Assembly: GCA_943354965.1 (NCBI GenBank)
Contig: CALRDN010000003.1
Span: 61,680 to 125,679, forward strand
Origin: Candidatus Peribacteria bacterium
Lineage (GTDB): Bacteria; Patescibacteriota; Gracilibacteria; UBA1369; UBA12463
DNA: 64,000 nt
Direction: 5' to 3'
In this document: piece after piece, positions 1-8,243 of the stretch
How positions within the stretch are numbered: position 1 is the first letter of the stretch
How the letters are laid out: each line of letters begins with the position of its first letter
Notes under the pieces: generated by a model
Seen by the model: the letters and a program-made list of their open reading frames with translations, nothing else
Databases searched by the model: none
What the model was told of the DNA's origin: nothing
Position numbers and translations under genes: made by a program

Positions 1-1462
1 TGCTTGAATTTCCTCCCACCCCTGGAATAGGAAATGTCGCATTGAGGACAATTACCGGTGAGAAAATAATAATCATCCACAATACGGCCGCGCGCGTGAA
101 GAGTACTACAACGAGCACGACGAAACTGACGGCGTAGATCAAGAACATGACCAACGAGAAAAGCATGTTGATCGTGAGCGCCGCTATACCGCCTTTTGCC
201 GCTGCAGCCGAAACCTTTGGCAAGTCTTGAATATTCATAAACTTGATCGCAATAATCATCAATGAACTATCCACATTCCAACTCTTGAGATAGCGCTGTA
301 CTTTGTCATTAATCACCAGTTTTCCGTTTTTGTCCGGAACACACATGGCCGAACTAGAGGAAGAACCTTTGGAGGAATAATATTTATTCGTATTTTCTTT
401 ACACGTAGCTTCAGTTTTCTTGTCACTCTCGCATAGTTTTAATGCATTATTCTTCGCATCTGTTGCGAGATTTACCGCTAAATCTCCGCCGCCTCCGATG
501 GTGTCACAAATCGGCCCCTGCGCTTTTTGAATTTCCAGCAAGGTCGCCTGGGTGAGACGGGCATCGGTTTGACCAATAGAAAAGGCGAATGTCGTACCTA
601 CATTTATTACATCCAAGACTACTTTTACGCCGGCGTAGGAGAAGTTTACCAATACTAATCCAATAATAATCTTTGGAAGTGCTTTTTTGAGTTCGAGCAT
701 GGAAACGGTTTCGCCAAGTCCTACTACATTATAAAGTGCGACGGCGAGTAAGAGTAATACATAGGCGATATTTACGAGATTTCTCACCTGAATCCACATC
801 TCACTCAATTTCAAATCAATGGCTCCTGTATAGAGGAAGTCGCTCTTCATCAAGCCTCCGGCAAACATCAGTAACGGCCAGAGAAGCTGCGATATCATGC
901 TCAAAATAATCGAAAGAACCTTCGAGAGCATCACAATGATATCATTATTCGGAAGCACCGATCCGACCGACTGACCACCTATGGTTGATCCGGGGGCGGT
1001 AGCTGGACTGGCTGCCGCTACGACTGTATTAAATTTGGTTGTCGCGGCCGTTACTGTTGCATCATATTCCGCTATCGCGGCATTACTCGCTGCCTTGAAT
1101 TTTGCCTCTGCGGCAGTTTTTGCTGCCTCATCCGTTGCGGCCGCAATTTCTGCATCACGGACTTTCTCCGCTGCGAGTATCAATGGATCTCTTTTTTCCG
1201 CCGCCGCATTTTTTGTCGCCGTAAGTTCTTTACCTGCTTCATCTACGGCAGCCTTCTGCTTATCCTTTGCAGCCTTCGCTTCAGCGGCATCCTTTTCCGC
1301 CTTTATCTCTTCTGCTGTTTTTGGCTTTTCTTCTGCTGGTGCCGCTGCGGCCTGTGCATAGGTTATGTTGGCGGAAAATACGTTCGTGAAACTGGCGAGA
1401 GTTACCACGATGAGGAGGCTGAGGGCTATGTTTCGGAGGATGTGAGTATGTATGTTTTTCAT
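1..1462 (-). CDS. TrbL/VirB6-like polytopic membrane protein, 3' end missing
   Basis: The minus-strand frame is open from an ATG at 1462 to the left edge (about 487 codons), so the C-terminus lies outside the window. The N-terminus has a Sec-type signal (charged start, long hydrophobic stretch, then an Ala-rich region). An Ala/Lys/Glu-rich, coiled-coil-like segment follows, rich in AEA/AAK words. Several hydrophobic helices come next, around residues 170-230 and 250-290 and near the visible end. Architecture and length recall TrbL/VirB6-type inner-membrane components of type IV secretion-like systems in CPR genomes, but this is by overall character, not by a diagnostic motif. It is the last visible gene of a minus-strand run of four closely spaced genes (22 bp from its upstream neighbour). 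Alternative: an unrelated polytopic surface-assembly protein. Confidence 0.6.
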   Translation of the reverse strand, partial: MKNIHTHILRNIALSLLIVVTLASFTNVFSANITYAQAAAAPAEEKPKTAEEIKAEKDAAEAKAAKDKQKAAVDEAGKELTATKNAAAEKRDPLILAAEKVRDAEIAAATDEAAKTAAEAKFKAASNAAIAEYDATVTAATTKFNTVVAAASPATAPGSTIGGQSVGSVLPNNDIIVMLSKVLSIILSMISQLLWPLLMFAGGLMKSDFLYTGAIDLKLSEMWIQVRNLVNIAYVLLLLAVALYNVVGLGETVSMLELKKALPKIIIGLVLVNFSYAGVKVVLDVINVGTTFAFSIGQTDARLTQATLLEIQKAQGPICDTIGGGGDLAVNLATDAKNNALKLCESDKKTEATCKENTNKYYSSKGSSSSSAMCVPDKNGKLVINDKVQRYLKSWNVDSSLMIIAIKFMNIQDLPKVSAAAAKGGIAALTINMLFSLVMFLIYAVSFVVLVVVLFTRAAVLWMIIIFSPVIVLNATFPIPGVGGNSS

Positions 1463-1484
1463 TGGTTTTTGTGTTTTTTGTCGG

Positions 1485-1874
1485 TTATGCGTTTCCGAAG
1501 AAGAGAGGAAACATAGTGGCGCCCCCTACTATGGTGGCCGATGATGCTCCTCCTATGATGAGCGCATTGCGAACAAAATTTGATTCTTTTCGTGGTACGG
1601 CCGGTAGATTAAATGTTCTTTTCTTCTTTGCTTTTTCCCTCTCAGCAAATTGTTCCTGTTCATCTTGCTGGGCTTGAGCCTTCTCCATCCCTTCTCCCTC
1701 TGCTTTTTTCACGGCATTGTCACTGGCCGTTTGCTCTTCCCGATTTTTCATTACGCTTGCTTGCGCCACCTGCACTTGACCGATAGATTGTATGGCACCT
1801 AGCATCATCGTCCGTGCGGCGAGATTTTCCTTATTAGCCTGAATGTTCATTGGTGTTGCCATATAGGTGAGCAT
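1485..1874 (-). CDS. Small hypothetical protein, charged coiled coil plus C-terminal hydrophobic segment
   Basis: A 129-residue protein that I do not recognise. The middle (about residues 45-85) is rich in Glu, Gln, Lys and Ala and should be helical or coiled coil. A basic KAKKKR stretch precedes a C-terminal Ala/Gly/Ile-rich hydrophobic segment (about residues 103-127) that could be a single membrane helix, giving a tail-anchored topology. It sits 22 bp upstream of the TrbL/VirB6-like gene and 21 bp downstream of the 546-residue gene, all on the minus strand, so one transcript is likely. The association suggests an accessory role in the same envelope machinery, but that is context only. Confidence 0.6.
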   Translation of the reverse strand: MLTYMATPMNIQANKENLAARTMMLGAIQSIGQVQVAQASVMKNREEQTASDNAVKKAEGEGMEKAQAQQDEQEQFAEREKAKKKRTFNLPAVPRKESNFVRNALIIGGASSATIVGGATMFPLFFGNA

Positions 1875-1895
1875 TTTCTCAGAAAATACAAATAA

Positions 1896-3536
1896 TTATT
1901 TTATACCGTGGAGACGTTTCATTTCCGCTACATGCTGTTTCAATATGTCGGTATTCTGCATTGTTCTAGAGGCCAATATAACGTTCGCATACTGTATAAA
2001 TTCGCTGCCCTCTTCTCCAACCCCGCTCTTTGATTTTGCCTCTTGCAGTAGCGCGATTAGCTCGGGACTTACTCCTCTTATCACTTCGTGATTTTTTGTT
2101 TTACTGTCTTTGCCTTCGGCGAACGTTAACATTTCTTCAATTTTTACATTCATTGGCTGCTTCTTATCCGTCTTCTCTCTTCGAATAAGTGTCAATAACT
2201 CAACCATTCCTGTCTCTTTCTTTCCTCCTGGAATATCTTTCTGCGCTCTCGTGAAATATTTATCGGTAATGCGTGGCTTGTTGATAATCATCTCGCACAT
2301 AGCCATCGCTATCGCTTGATCCTCAAGTGATTTCCCTCCATTTTTCTTGATCCATTCGAGAACAGTTGGATTTCCCATCAAGGCACTACCGGTGACGATA
2401 CCGGCGATATCAACGAGCATCCATGGACTCTTGAGATATTCCGATAAATCATTTCGGTAGGCAACCAGCGAAAGTGCCATATTTGCGCTTCTCCATGCTA
2501 CCAATGCGGCGCCACCAATATACCGTGGCTCCGTGAATTTAATGGCTTGATTTTTATCCATATCCGCACGAATACCTACATCGATATTTTTTCTAATCAT
2601 ATCGGCCTTTGCCTGACCAATCTTGATAGTCGATTCCATTTTTTCCTGCTTTTTGTTATCTATAATTCCCTTTGCCCTCATTACGGGATAGAGCTCTTCG
2701 AGGTGGATAGCCTTCAGAAAACCCGAACTTCCGAGTGAGGTGATAAGACCGACAACCTCAGATGGATCTCTGGATGGGGGTTTGTTTTCAATAATATGTT
2801 TTGCAAATTCCATTCGTTGCTCAGGATTCATGGCATACAAAATCGTAATGGCCCCTGACGCCTCGAGAAGTTTCATCGTATCATTTACACTCATCTCGCC
2901 AGCATCACGTTTCGGAAATTTAGTAATAATAAAATCGTAGTCTTTATCGTCGAGTGGTACGTGTGGTACCGTGTTAATTTTGCGAAGCAGTTTGCCGTAT
3001 TCTGGATTTTCTGCAATCTGTACGTAAATATCCCTCCCTCGGTCGGCAAGATCGAATAAATCATTTAGATTAATTTTTCCCTTTTCTTTACCTTCACTTT
3101 TCCGTGCCGCTTCGATGAGAAAGGCGGTTATCATGGAAATATATTCATTCACTTCATCATTCGTTTGCTTGAAAAATCTCGCATTCCATAGCGCCCTTCC
3201 CTCTGAGTTCACATCTGATTTATGCGCCTCCGCCATGCATACTGCATAAGCATATCTGATATATGACTTCATCGCATCCAGTGCCTTTGCTTTCTGATTG
3301 TCATAAGCATCAACATATTCCTTATCGGCAAGATGGTAGTCCAACAATCTATCAATTTCCTCCATCTTTGCCTTTCTTCTTGGTGCGACCGTGTCCTTTT
3401 CCCACTGCAGAAGCGCCTCACTTTTTGGGCTTACTTTCAAATCACCCGCATAGTACTCCGGCCCAGCTAGTTTAGCTGGCGGAACTACTTCTGGTGTCGA
3501 TGGGGATGTTGGTAATGACTCTGGTGTTGATGACAT
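1896..3536 (-). CDS. Hypothetical 546-residue mainly helical protein
   Basis: A long intact ORF with no family I can name. The first ~20 residues are Pro/Ser/Thr-rich and probably disordered; the rest is mixed charged helical sequence without a signal peptide. There is one modest hydrophobic stretch (around residues 350-395, including WMLVDIAGIVTGSALMG) that could be a buried helix or one membrane segment. It lies second in a tight minus-strand cluster (19 bp after the upstream gene, 21 bp before the next). It is similar in style, though not demonstrably homologous, to the helical protein at 19054-20061. Function unknown. Confidence 0.65.
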   Translation of the reverse strand: MSSTPESLPTSPSTPEVVPPAKLAGPEYYAGDLKVSPKSEALLQWEKDTVAPRRKAKMEEIDRLLDYHLADKEYVDAYDNQKAKALDAMKSYIRYAYAVCMAEAHKSDVNSEGRALWNARFFKQTNDEVNEYISMITAFLIEAARKSEGKEKGKINLNDLFDLADRGRDIYVQIAENPEYGKLLRKINTVPHVPLDDKDYDFIITKFPKRDAGEMSVNDTMKLLEASGAITILYAMNPEQRMEFAKHIIENKPPSRDPSEVVGLITSLGSSGFLKAIHLEELYPVMRAKGIIDNKKQEKMESTIKIGQAKADMIRKNIDVGIRADMDKNQAIKFTEPRYIGGAALVAWRSANMALSLVAYRNDLSEYLKSPWMLVDIAGIVTGSALMGNPTVLEWIKKNGGKSLEDQAIAMAMCEMIINKPRITDKYFTRAQKDIPGGKKETGMVELLTLIRREKTDKKQPMNVKIEEMLTFAEGKDSKTKNHEVIRGVSPELIALLQEAKSKSGVGEEGSEFIQYANVILASRTMQNTDILKQHVAEMKRLHGIK

Positions 3537-3555
3537 ACTATGGCGTTACAAAAAA

Positions 3556-4116
3556 TTATAACCGTAACATACGTGTAAACATATCCATGAAACCTTCCTG
3601 TTTTCCCTCCCACTCCACAATGTGTCGAGTGAGGAACTCTCTCATCTCCGCAGGGTCTTGATCCATCAGCTCTATGCCAATTTCCGGCATCAGGTGTTGG
3701 TATGTTCGGAGGTAAAGTTTTGAGAAAAACGGCCCGTAATGAATAATCCAAAAGCTCTTAATATTACTAAACGGAATTCCGTGCTCTGCGATTTTAATTC
3801 CATAATCAGAAATTTTAATTTCAATCTCCTTCGTAGGTTCCGCATGGTCGAGAGCGTACACTATCGCCGCCACCATAATCGCCACGAGGAAGAACCAGTT
3901 TGCCGTATATGCCCCATAAAATAACAGTGCGGCCACAACGATTGAGGCCATAATCATCCATACCTTTCCTTTTTGCGCTTTGTGCTTCAAGGGCGCGGTC
4001 CATGTGAACACCGCCTGATTAAAACGCGAAGGATTATTCATTTCACCATTCTCGCCATTAGTTCCTTGGCGTTTATTTTTTCTGTTCTGAAATTTCTCCT
4101 TTATTTTCTTGAACAT
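3556..4116 (-). CDS. Two-helix membrane protein, first gene of the cluster
   Basis: A 186-residue protein with a basic N-terminus, two adjacent membrane helices (about residues 52-72 and 74-92) and a soluble C-terminal domain with alternating beta character (EIEIKISDYGIKI, FSNIKSFWII). This plan, a helical hairpin followed by a small PH/YcxB-like beta domain, is common in CPR genomes near type IV secretion-like genes; the assignment is by architecture only. ATG at 4116. Nothing upstream on this strand is coupled to it, so it probably heads the operon that ends in the TrbL/VirB6-like gene. Confidence 0.6.
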   Translation of the reverse strand: MFKKIKEKFQNRKNKRQGTNGENGEMNNPSRFNQAVFTWTAPLKHKAQKGKVWMIMASIVVAALLFYGAYTANWFFLVAIMVAAIVYALDHAEPTKEIEIKISDYGIKIAEHGIPFSNIKSFWIIHYGPFFSKLYLRTYQHLMPEIGIELMDQDPAEMREFLTRHIVEWEGKQEGFMDMFTRMLRL

Positions 4117-4406
4117 GGTGTTTTTTTGTTTTTGCTTTATTTCCTCACAGGCAGTAGCTTACTGCGGCTTTATTTGATTCTTTCCATTATATCACTTTTT
4201 TGTATTTCGAACAAGGCTGAGTCATAGAGTCCTGAGCTCCTCGCTTGAGACTTTTCATTGATTTTTCATTCTTATATTGTATTACGCAATTTTTCCCCGA
4301 AACATATCATATTCAAAGCTGAAATATTCGCCGGCGAAATTAGTCGCTTATAAAATATATTATATATATGTAAATTTAAAAGCACTCATCACCACTTTAT
4401 TTGGGC

Positions 4407-4697
4407 CTATTGCAGTCTATTCCCCTGATTCCATGGATTGCATCGTAGGATCTGCCATCCACCCTTCAAAAAGCCCATTATCGCGCCGTCTGCCCTCAAT
4501 CTCTCCTTCATGTACTGCGAGCAGGTTGGCTCAAATTTACAATACCCATAGGGAAAAAACCTCTTCAGGGGACCGTGGTCCGGCGAGAGCGTGTGCTGAT
4601 AAAGCTCGATAATGCTTATGAGCAGGTTGCGAGGGGCGTGCCAAAGAATCAGCAAAAGCCATAACGTCCTGCTACGCACTGACGCCAGTTTTTTCAT
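4407..4697 (-). CDS. yidD: YidD family membrane protein insertion efficiency factor
   Basis: YidD (Haemolysin/DUF37 family) helps the YidC insertase put proteins into the inner membrane. The diagnostic core is present: YQHTLSPDHG, then CKFEPTCSQYM with the two conserved cysteines, and GGWQILRCNPW near the end. An N-terminal hydrophobic/amphipathic segment is typical. Length (96 residues) is normal. The start chosen is the ATG at 4697, which overlaps the TGA stop of the upstream LysM-M23 gene (TGATG); a TTG just before it is less likely. The overlap implies translational coupling. The usual rnpA-yidC neighbours are not here. Confidence 0.93.
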   Translation of the reverse strand: MKKLASVRSRTLWLLLILWHAPRNLLISIIELYQHTLSPDHGPLKRFFPYGYCKFEPTCSQYMKERLRADGAIMGFLKGGWQILRCNPWNQGNRLQ

Positions 4698-5920
4698 CAA
4701 TAATACTTACTTGGACTCTTCTTCACACCATGATCGATAACCTCAAAATGAAGATGGATTCCGGTTGCTCCGCGAACTCTTCCGCTGTTTCCCATGCGAC
4801 CAACTACCTGTCCTTGCGTGACCTTGTCGCCAACCTTTACGTTCGTATACGCCATATGGGCATAAAGCGTTTTAACTCCGTTTCCATGATCAACCACTAC
4901 GTGATTGCCATAGCCTCCGGCCCATACTCCCATCGTAGCCGTAACGACCGTACCGCCTGCTGCTGCCCAAATTGGTGGCTGGGATCTGTTGGCAATATCA
5001 TACGCATAGTGACCTGATTTGAATCCCTGCGTGAGTATACCCAATGTAGGAGAGATCATAAACTTACCCACACTTGGAGATGATGATGATTCTGAAAGAT
5101 TTGTTCTCTCTACGTTTCTTGCCGGAGCATCACGTCCAGTTGCGCGGGCGATCGTTCTTGCAGGCTGTACTGTTGGAAGTGGCTTGGCGTCAGGAACAAA
5201 TATGACTTGTCCCTGCGTAATAACTCCACTCTGCAAATTATTCATGGCAACGATTTTCTGTGAGTCAACTTTGTATAAGGAGGCGATTTTCTCTACGCTC
5301 TGACCTGATGTCACACGATGACTAATGCCATCACTTGGTGGAATATTCAGTTTCTGTCCAATTCTCAAAACGCTTGTCATCGTCAGACCGTTCTCCCAGA
5401 CCAGTGTCTCTGCTTTTATATTGTATCTGCTTGCTATCACGGAGAGATTATCTCCCGTATCTACCGTGTACTGTGCTACGTCCTTAAATGATCGCTGTGC
5501 ATGTGTAGTCTGCGGATTTGCCTTTGTGAAATATCCATCCTGATCGGCAACGAGCGTTCCCTCCTGACTAATCTGGCTGAGGTACTCATCTCCATATTGG
5601 GCATACGATACATCGAATGTGCTACCCAAGACTGCGGTAACACTCATAATTCCCACTGTAAGTACGGCAAGTCTCTTATAGAGCGTAGTGGCTGTAGGTG
5701 CGACAACTCTTGCTTCATGCCTTGCCTTGAGGTCACGAATAACGTGCGCTGTCAGCTTCAAGCCGGAGTAAGCAGCTACCTTGCTGCCTGCCGTCATAAC
5801 TGCACTATGCGATTTTTTGAGGGCATGGGCGAACACACTATTCTTTCCGAACACCCTTTCATGGCGTCGAAGACGAGCGGCTACTGCTACCTTTGATGTG
5901 ACGACTGACGTAACAGACAA
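4697..5920 (-). CDS. Membrane-anchored LysM-LysM-M23 metallopeptidase
   Basis: A cell-wall endopeptidase of the lysostaphin/NlpD type, acting on peptidoglycan outside the membrane. Order: basic N-terminal region, one membrane helix (about residues 84-102), two LysM modules (about 151-194 and 201-244), a Pro/Ser linker, and an M23 domain (about 290-407). M23 zinc ligands are visible as H304/D308 in GHYAYD, H355 in YAHM, and HLHFE at 389-393. The frame has a TTG at 5920 preceded by an in-frame stop, so TTG is the most upstream start; a later ATG exists but would cut the N-terminal region. It overlaps yidD by one base step. The complete active site argues for a real peptidase, not a NlpD-like regulator. 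Confidence 0.9.
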   Translation of the reverse strand: MSVTSVVTSKVAVAARLRRHERVFGKNSVFAHALKKSHSAVMTAGSKVAAYSGLKLTAHVIRDLKARHEARVVAPTATTLYKRLAVLTVGIMSVTAVLGSTFDVSYAQYGDEYLSQISQEGTLVADQDGYFTKANPQTTHAQRSFKDVAQYTVDTGDNLSVIASRYNIKAETLVWENGLTMTSVLRIGQKLNIPPSDGISHRVTSGQSVEKIASLYKVDSQKIVAMNNLQSGVITQGQVIFVPDAKPLPTVQPARTIARATGRDAPARNVERTNLSESSSSPSVGKFMISPTLGILTQGFKSGHYAYDIANRSQPPIWAAAGGTVVTATMGVWAGGYGNHVVVDHGNGVKTLYAHMAYTNVKVGDKVTQGQVVGRMGNSGRVRGATGIHLHFEVIDHGVKKSPSKYY

Positions 5921-6369
5921 GCTGTTTGGGGTTAGTCTTTATATTGCACGATGCAGATGCCAAGGTGCGTACTTACAAGGTAACTGTATAGGGAGGAGGC
6001 CTATTTCGTCTAGGGGGGCACCATTGACTTTATCGGAAAAGGTTATATTTGAATATGTCAACACCGCGAGCGAAGCGAGCTTTGTCCCCGTCCCTAAGCC
6101 TTTTTCTTTCGTATGCATACCCGACATCTAGTGCTACTTTTCTAACCTCCTTTTCATTGACAATTGTTAATTAATGCTGTGGTTTACCTATTTTGGAGCG
6201 GTCTGAAAAATGTTTACTTTGAATCTTAATTTTTATTTGTCAAATAATGAGACTATATCTATCACGTTCTTCTTGATTATTTGGCATCAATTTGCTACCT
6301 TTTGCGCACTTTCTGCTTTTCTCTGCAATATGAAAAAAGCTTAAGCCTATATTTTTAACCCAAAGAAAG
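5921..6369. other. Divergent intergenic region before rpsF
   Basis: Holds the promoters of the minus-strand M23 gene and the plus-strand rpsF operon. A good -35-like TTGACA lies at 6157-6162, but I see no convincing -10 at the right distance. The 100 bp before rpsF are very AT-rich. No ORF or RNA gene recognised. Confidence 0.4.
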
Positions 6370-7047
6370 ATGGCAGTTTCTCAAAAAGAGGTTCAATCCT
6401 CTGTTTCCGAAGATGTTCGTGAATACGAACTTATGGTTATTCTTCCACCGGACCTCACCGAGGCCGACTTGAATACCAAGGTTCAGGATTTGCGAGAGGC
6501 TTTGTCCCAGCACGGCGGCAAGGTACTTAATGAAGAAATCACACCCGTGCGTAATTTGGCTTACCGTATTGGTAAATTTGACCGTGGCACCTATGCTACG
6601 TTTCATTTTTCCTTTGCAATTGATGCGGTTCAGGAGCTCGAAAAGCTCATCCGTATTGAAATGGGTGTCGTACGACATATGATCGTTACTTGCCCAAAGA
6701 ATTATATCTTCAAGGGTATCATGGCCTACGAAGAAGAAGCCGAGGCACTCCGATTGAAGGAGTCTGAGGAGAAAAAAGCAAAAGACAACGAGGCTATGGA
6801 GCGAAGAAATAGCCCACGTCCTGTTGCACCACGTCCAGCTCGAGCTGAAAAACCTTCAGAGGTACCAGCCAGCGCTGCAAACGTAGCCCCAAAGGCTGAG
6901 GCAAAAGTTGAAAAAGAAGAAGCTCCTGTTCCAGCCCCTAAGATCGCGCCCCCAAGGGACGCACTTGCTAGTGTTCCAAAGGCAGACCTTAGCAAAGTTG
7001 ATGAGCAGCTCAAGGCTATTCTCGATAATCCGGATATTTCACTTTAA
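6370..7047 (+). CDS. rpsF: 30S ribosomal protein S6 with long C-terminal extension
   Basis: Ribosomal protein S6 of the small-subunit platform, partner of S18. The first ~120 residues carry the S6 fold, including YELMVILPPDL, KVLNEEITPVRNLAYRI and RHMIVTCPKNY. The remaining ~105 residues are a low-complexity tail rich in Ala, Pro, Glu and Lys. At 225 residues it is about twice the usual bacterial length (95-135). It heads the conserved order rpsF-ssb-rpsR; ssb follows after 25 bp. No clear Shine-Dalgarno sequence precedes the ATG. Family assignment is certain; the tail's function is unknown. Confidence 0.97.
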   Translation: MAVSQKEVQSSVSEDVREYELMVILPPDLTEADLNTKVQDLREALSQHGGKVLNEEITPVRNLAYRIGKFDRGTYATFHFSFAIDAVQELEKLIRIEMGVVRHMIVTCPKNYIFKGIMAYEEEAEALRLKESEEKKAKDNEAMERRNSPRPVAPRPARAEKPSEVPASAANVAPKAEAKVEKEEAPVPAPKIAPPRDALASVPKADLSKVDEQLKAILDNPDISL

Positions 7048-7072
7048 TTTTTACACATCCATTGCTTAAACT

Positions 7073-7603
7073 ATGAGAAGCATAAATAAAGTTATCATTA
7101 TCGGAAATCTGACTCGGGATCCTGTCATGAAGACCACTCAAAGTGGCCAGCCTGTTGCGACTTTTGGCATCGCCACGAATCGCCAGTGGACCACACGAGA
7201 TAATCAGAAACATGATTCAACGGAGTTCCACGAAGTTGTTGCTTGGGCGAAGCTTGCTGAGATTTGTGAACAATATATCCGCAAGGGTAATCTCGTTTAC
7301 GTCGAAGGCTACCTCAAAACTCGTAGTTGGGATGATCCATCCGGCGAGGGAAAGCGCTATCGTACCGAGGTCGTTATTCAGGATATTATTATGCTTGAAA
7401 AGCGACGCGATGGTAGCAGCACCCCTCAGGCCAGCGAGGGTGGCTGGGAAAATGGCGAAGATATGGACCAGCAAATGGACCATACATCTTCATCCCCATC
7501 TCGTTCATCCGGATCTTCTCTAGGAATCTCCTCCGATGAACCACCTCTTGATGAGTTAAATCTCAATCTAGGCGAGGCGATATCTCAGGACAGCTCCTTC
7601 TAA
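7073..7603 (+). CDS. ssb: Single-stranded DNA-binding protein
   Basis: SSB coats single-stranded DNA and recruits replication and repair enzymes. Residues ~1-110 form the OB fold: the start INKVIIIGNLTRDP, ATFGIATNR, EFHEVVAWAKLAEI and KGNLVYVEGYLKTR are textbook. A Ser/Gln/Asp-rich disordered linker follows. The tail is acidic, but the last residues read QDSSF, not the usual DDDIPF, so the canonical partner-binding tip is altered while the terminal Phe is kept. 176 residues, usual length. Middle gene of rpsF-ssb-rpsR. Confidence 0.97.
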   Translation: MRSINKVIIIGNLTRDPVMKTTQSGQPVATFGIATNRQWTTRDNQKHDSTEFHEVVAWAKLAEICEQYIRKGNLVYVEGYLKTRSWDDPSGEGKRYRTEVVIQDIIMLEKRRDGSSTPQASEGGWENGEDMDQQMDHTSSSPSRSSGSSLGISSDEPPLDELNLNLGEAISQDSSF

Positions 7604-7644
7604 TTTATATTACTTTTTCTACTCACCTTTAATTCAACCCTTTT

Positions 7645-7857
7645 ATGGCAACATACCAACACCGCAAAAATAGATTCACCGACCAGATCCAGACGTTCGC
7701 TGATTACAAGAATATCTGGCTCGTCCGTAAGTTCGTTTCCCAGTGGGGACGAATCGTTCCACGTTACTACTCCGGACTTCCAGTTCAGGGTCAGAAACGA
7801 ATCGCTCTTGCTGTAAAGCGAGCACGATTCATGGCATTGATTCCTTTCACGAAATAA
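7645..7857 (+). CDS. rpsR: 30S ribosomal protein S18
   Basis: S18, 70 residues, binds S6 on the 30S platform. Recognisable core: FADYKNIWLVRKFVSQWGRIVPR, then QKRIALAVKRARFMALIPFT. ATG at 7645, 41 bp after ssb. rplI (L9), which often follows rpsR, is absent; the gene is followed by a terminator. Absence of L9 is reported for several CPR lineages, so the gap is informative about taxonomy rather than damage. Confidence 0.97.
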   Translation: MATYQHRKNRFTDQIQTFADYKNIWLVRKFVSQWGRIVPRYYSGLPVQGQKRIALAVKRARFMALIPFTK

Positions 7858-7901
7858 TTTTCTCTTAGAGGATACTTGTTTTGATTCTAGATTCAAAAAA
7901 T

Positions 7902-7929
7902 AAACCGCCTCGATATGGGGCGGTTTTTT
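7902..7929 (+). terminator. Intrinsic terminator of rpsF-ssb-rpsR
   Basis: AAACCGCC and GGCGGTTT form an 8-bp stem around a 9-nt loop, followed by a T-run, 45 bp after the rpsR stop. Confidence 0.9.
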
Positions 7930-8012
7930 GATGCCATAGTATGCTGTCTCAAATTTTCTTCCAAGTCGGCTTACTGTCGAAAAATCAGGAGACCTCCCCC
8001 CCCCTGCCATGC

Positions 8013-8097
8013 CACTTTCGAAAGGATATCAATTTGATAGCAATTTAGTATCAAGTTGCTATGGGTTTGTATATCGTAGGATAGCTTTTCAAAAGTA
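8013..8097. repeat. 85-bp MITE-like repeat, copy A
   Basis: One of three ~85-bp copies (others at 27115-27199 and 49596-49680) that agree at nearly every position. The ends are inverted repeats: CACTTTCGAAAGGATATC at the left against a right end reading TCAAAAGTA. The centre holds a second inverted repeat, ATAGCAA...TTGCTAT. It starts about 230 bp before purL. No ORF inside and no clear target-site duplication. A run of nine C lies just to the left (7996-8004). Confidence 0.8.
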
Positions 8098-8205
8098 CTA
8101 GGAGAGAAAGGAGCGGAAAGTTCATGAATGCATATCGCGTGCCACTTCTACAGTCCCTTCATGGTTTTCTTTCCGAGAAGAACTTAGGCCTTGAGGAGGT
8201 TTGCG

Positions 8206-8235
8206 TTGATTCGGGTCGTTGCCGTCTGCTATAGT
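8206..8235 (+). promoter_or_regulatory. purL promoter (leaderless)
   Basis: TTGATT (8206-8211), 18-bp spacer, TATAGT (8230-8235). The purL ATG starts only 8 bp after the -10 box, so the transcript should begin at or next to the start codon. Confidence 0.65.
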
Positions 8236-8243
8236 GCGGGCGT

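Noticed and set aside
981..1361. Plus-strand Ala-rich ORF
   Set aside because: Antisense to the Ala-rich coiled-coil region of the TrbL/VirB6-like gene.
6157..6200. rpsF promoter at the TTGACA
   Set aside because: No acceptable -10 box at 16-19 bp, so only the hexamer is reported.
7600..8010. Minus-strand ORF over rpsR and its terminator
   Set aside because: Overlaps rpsR and a clear terminator; shadow frame.
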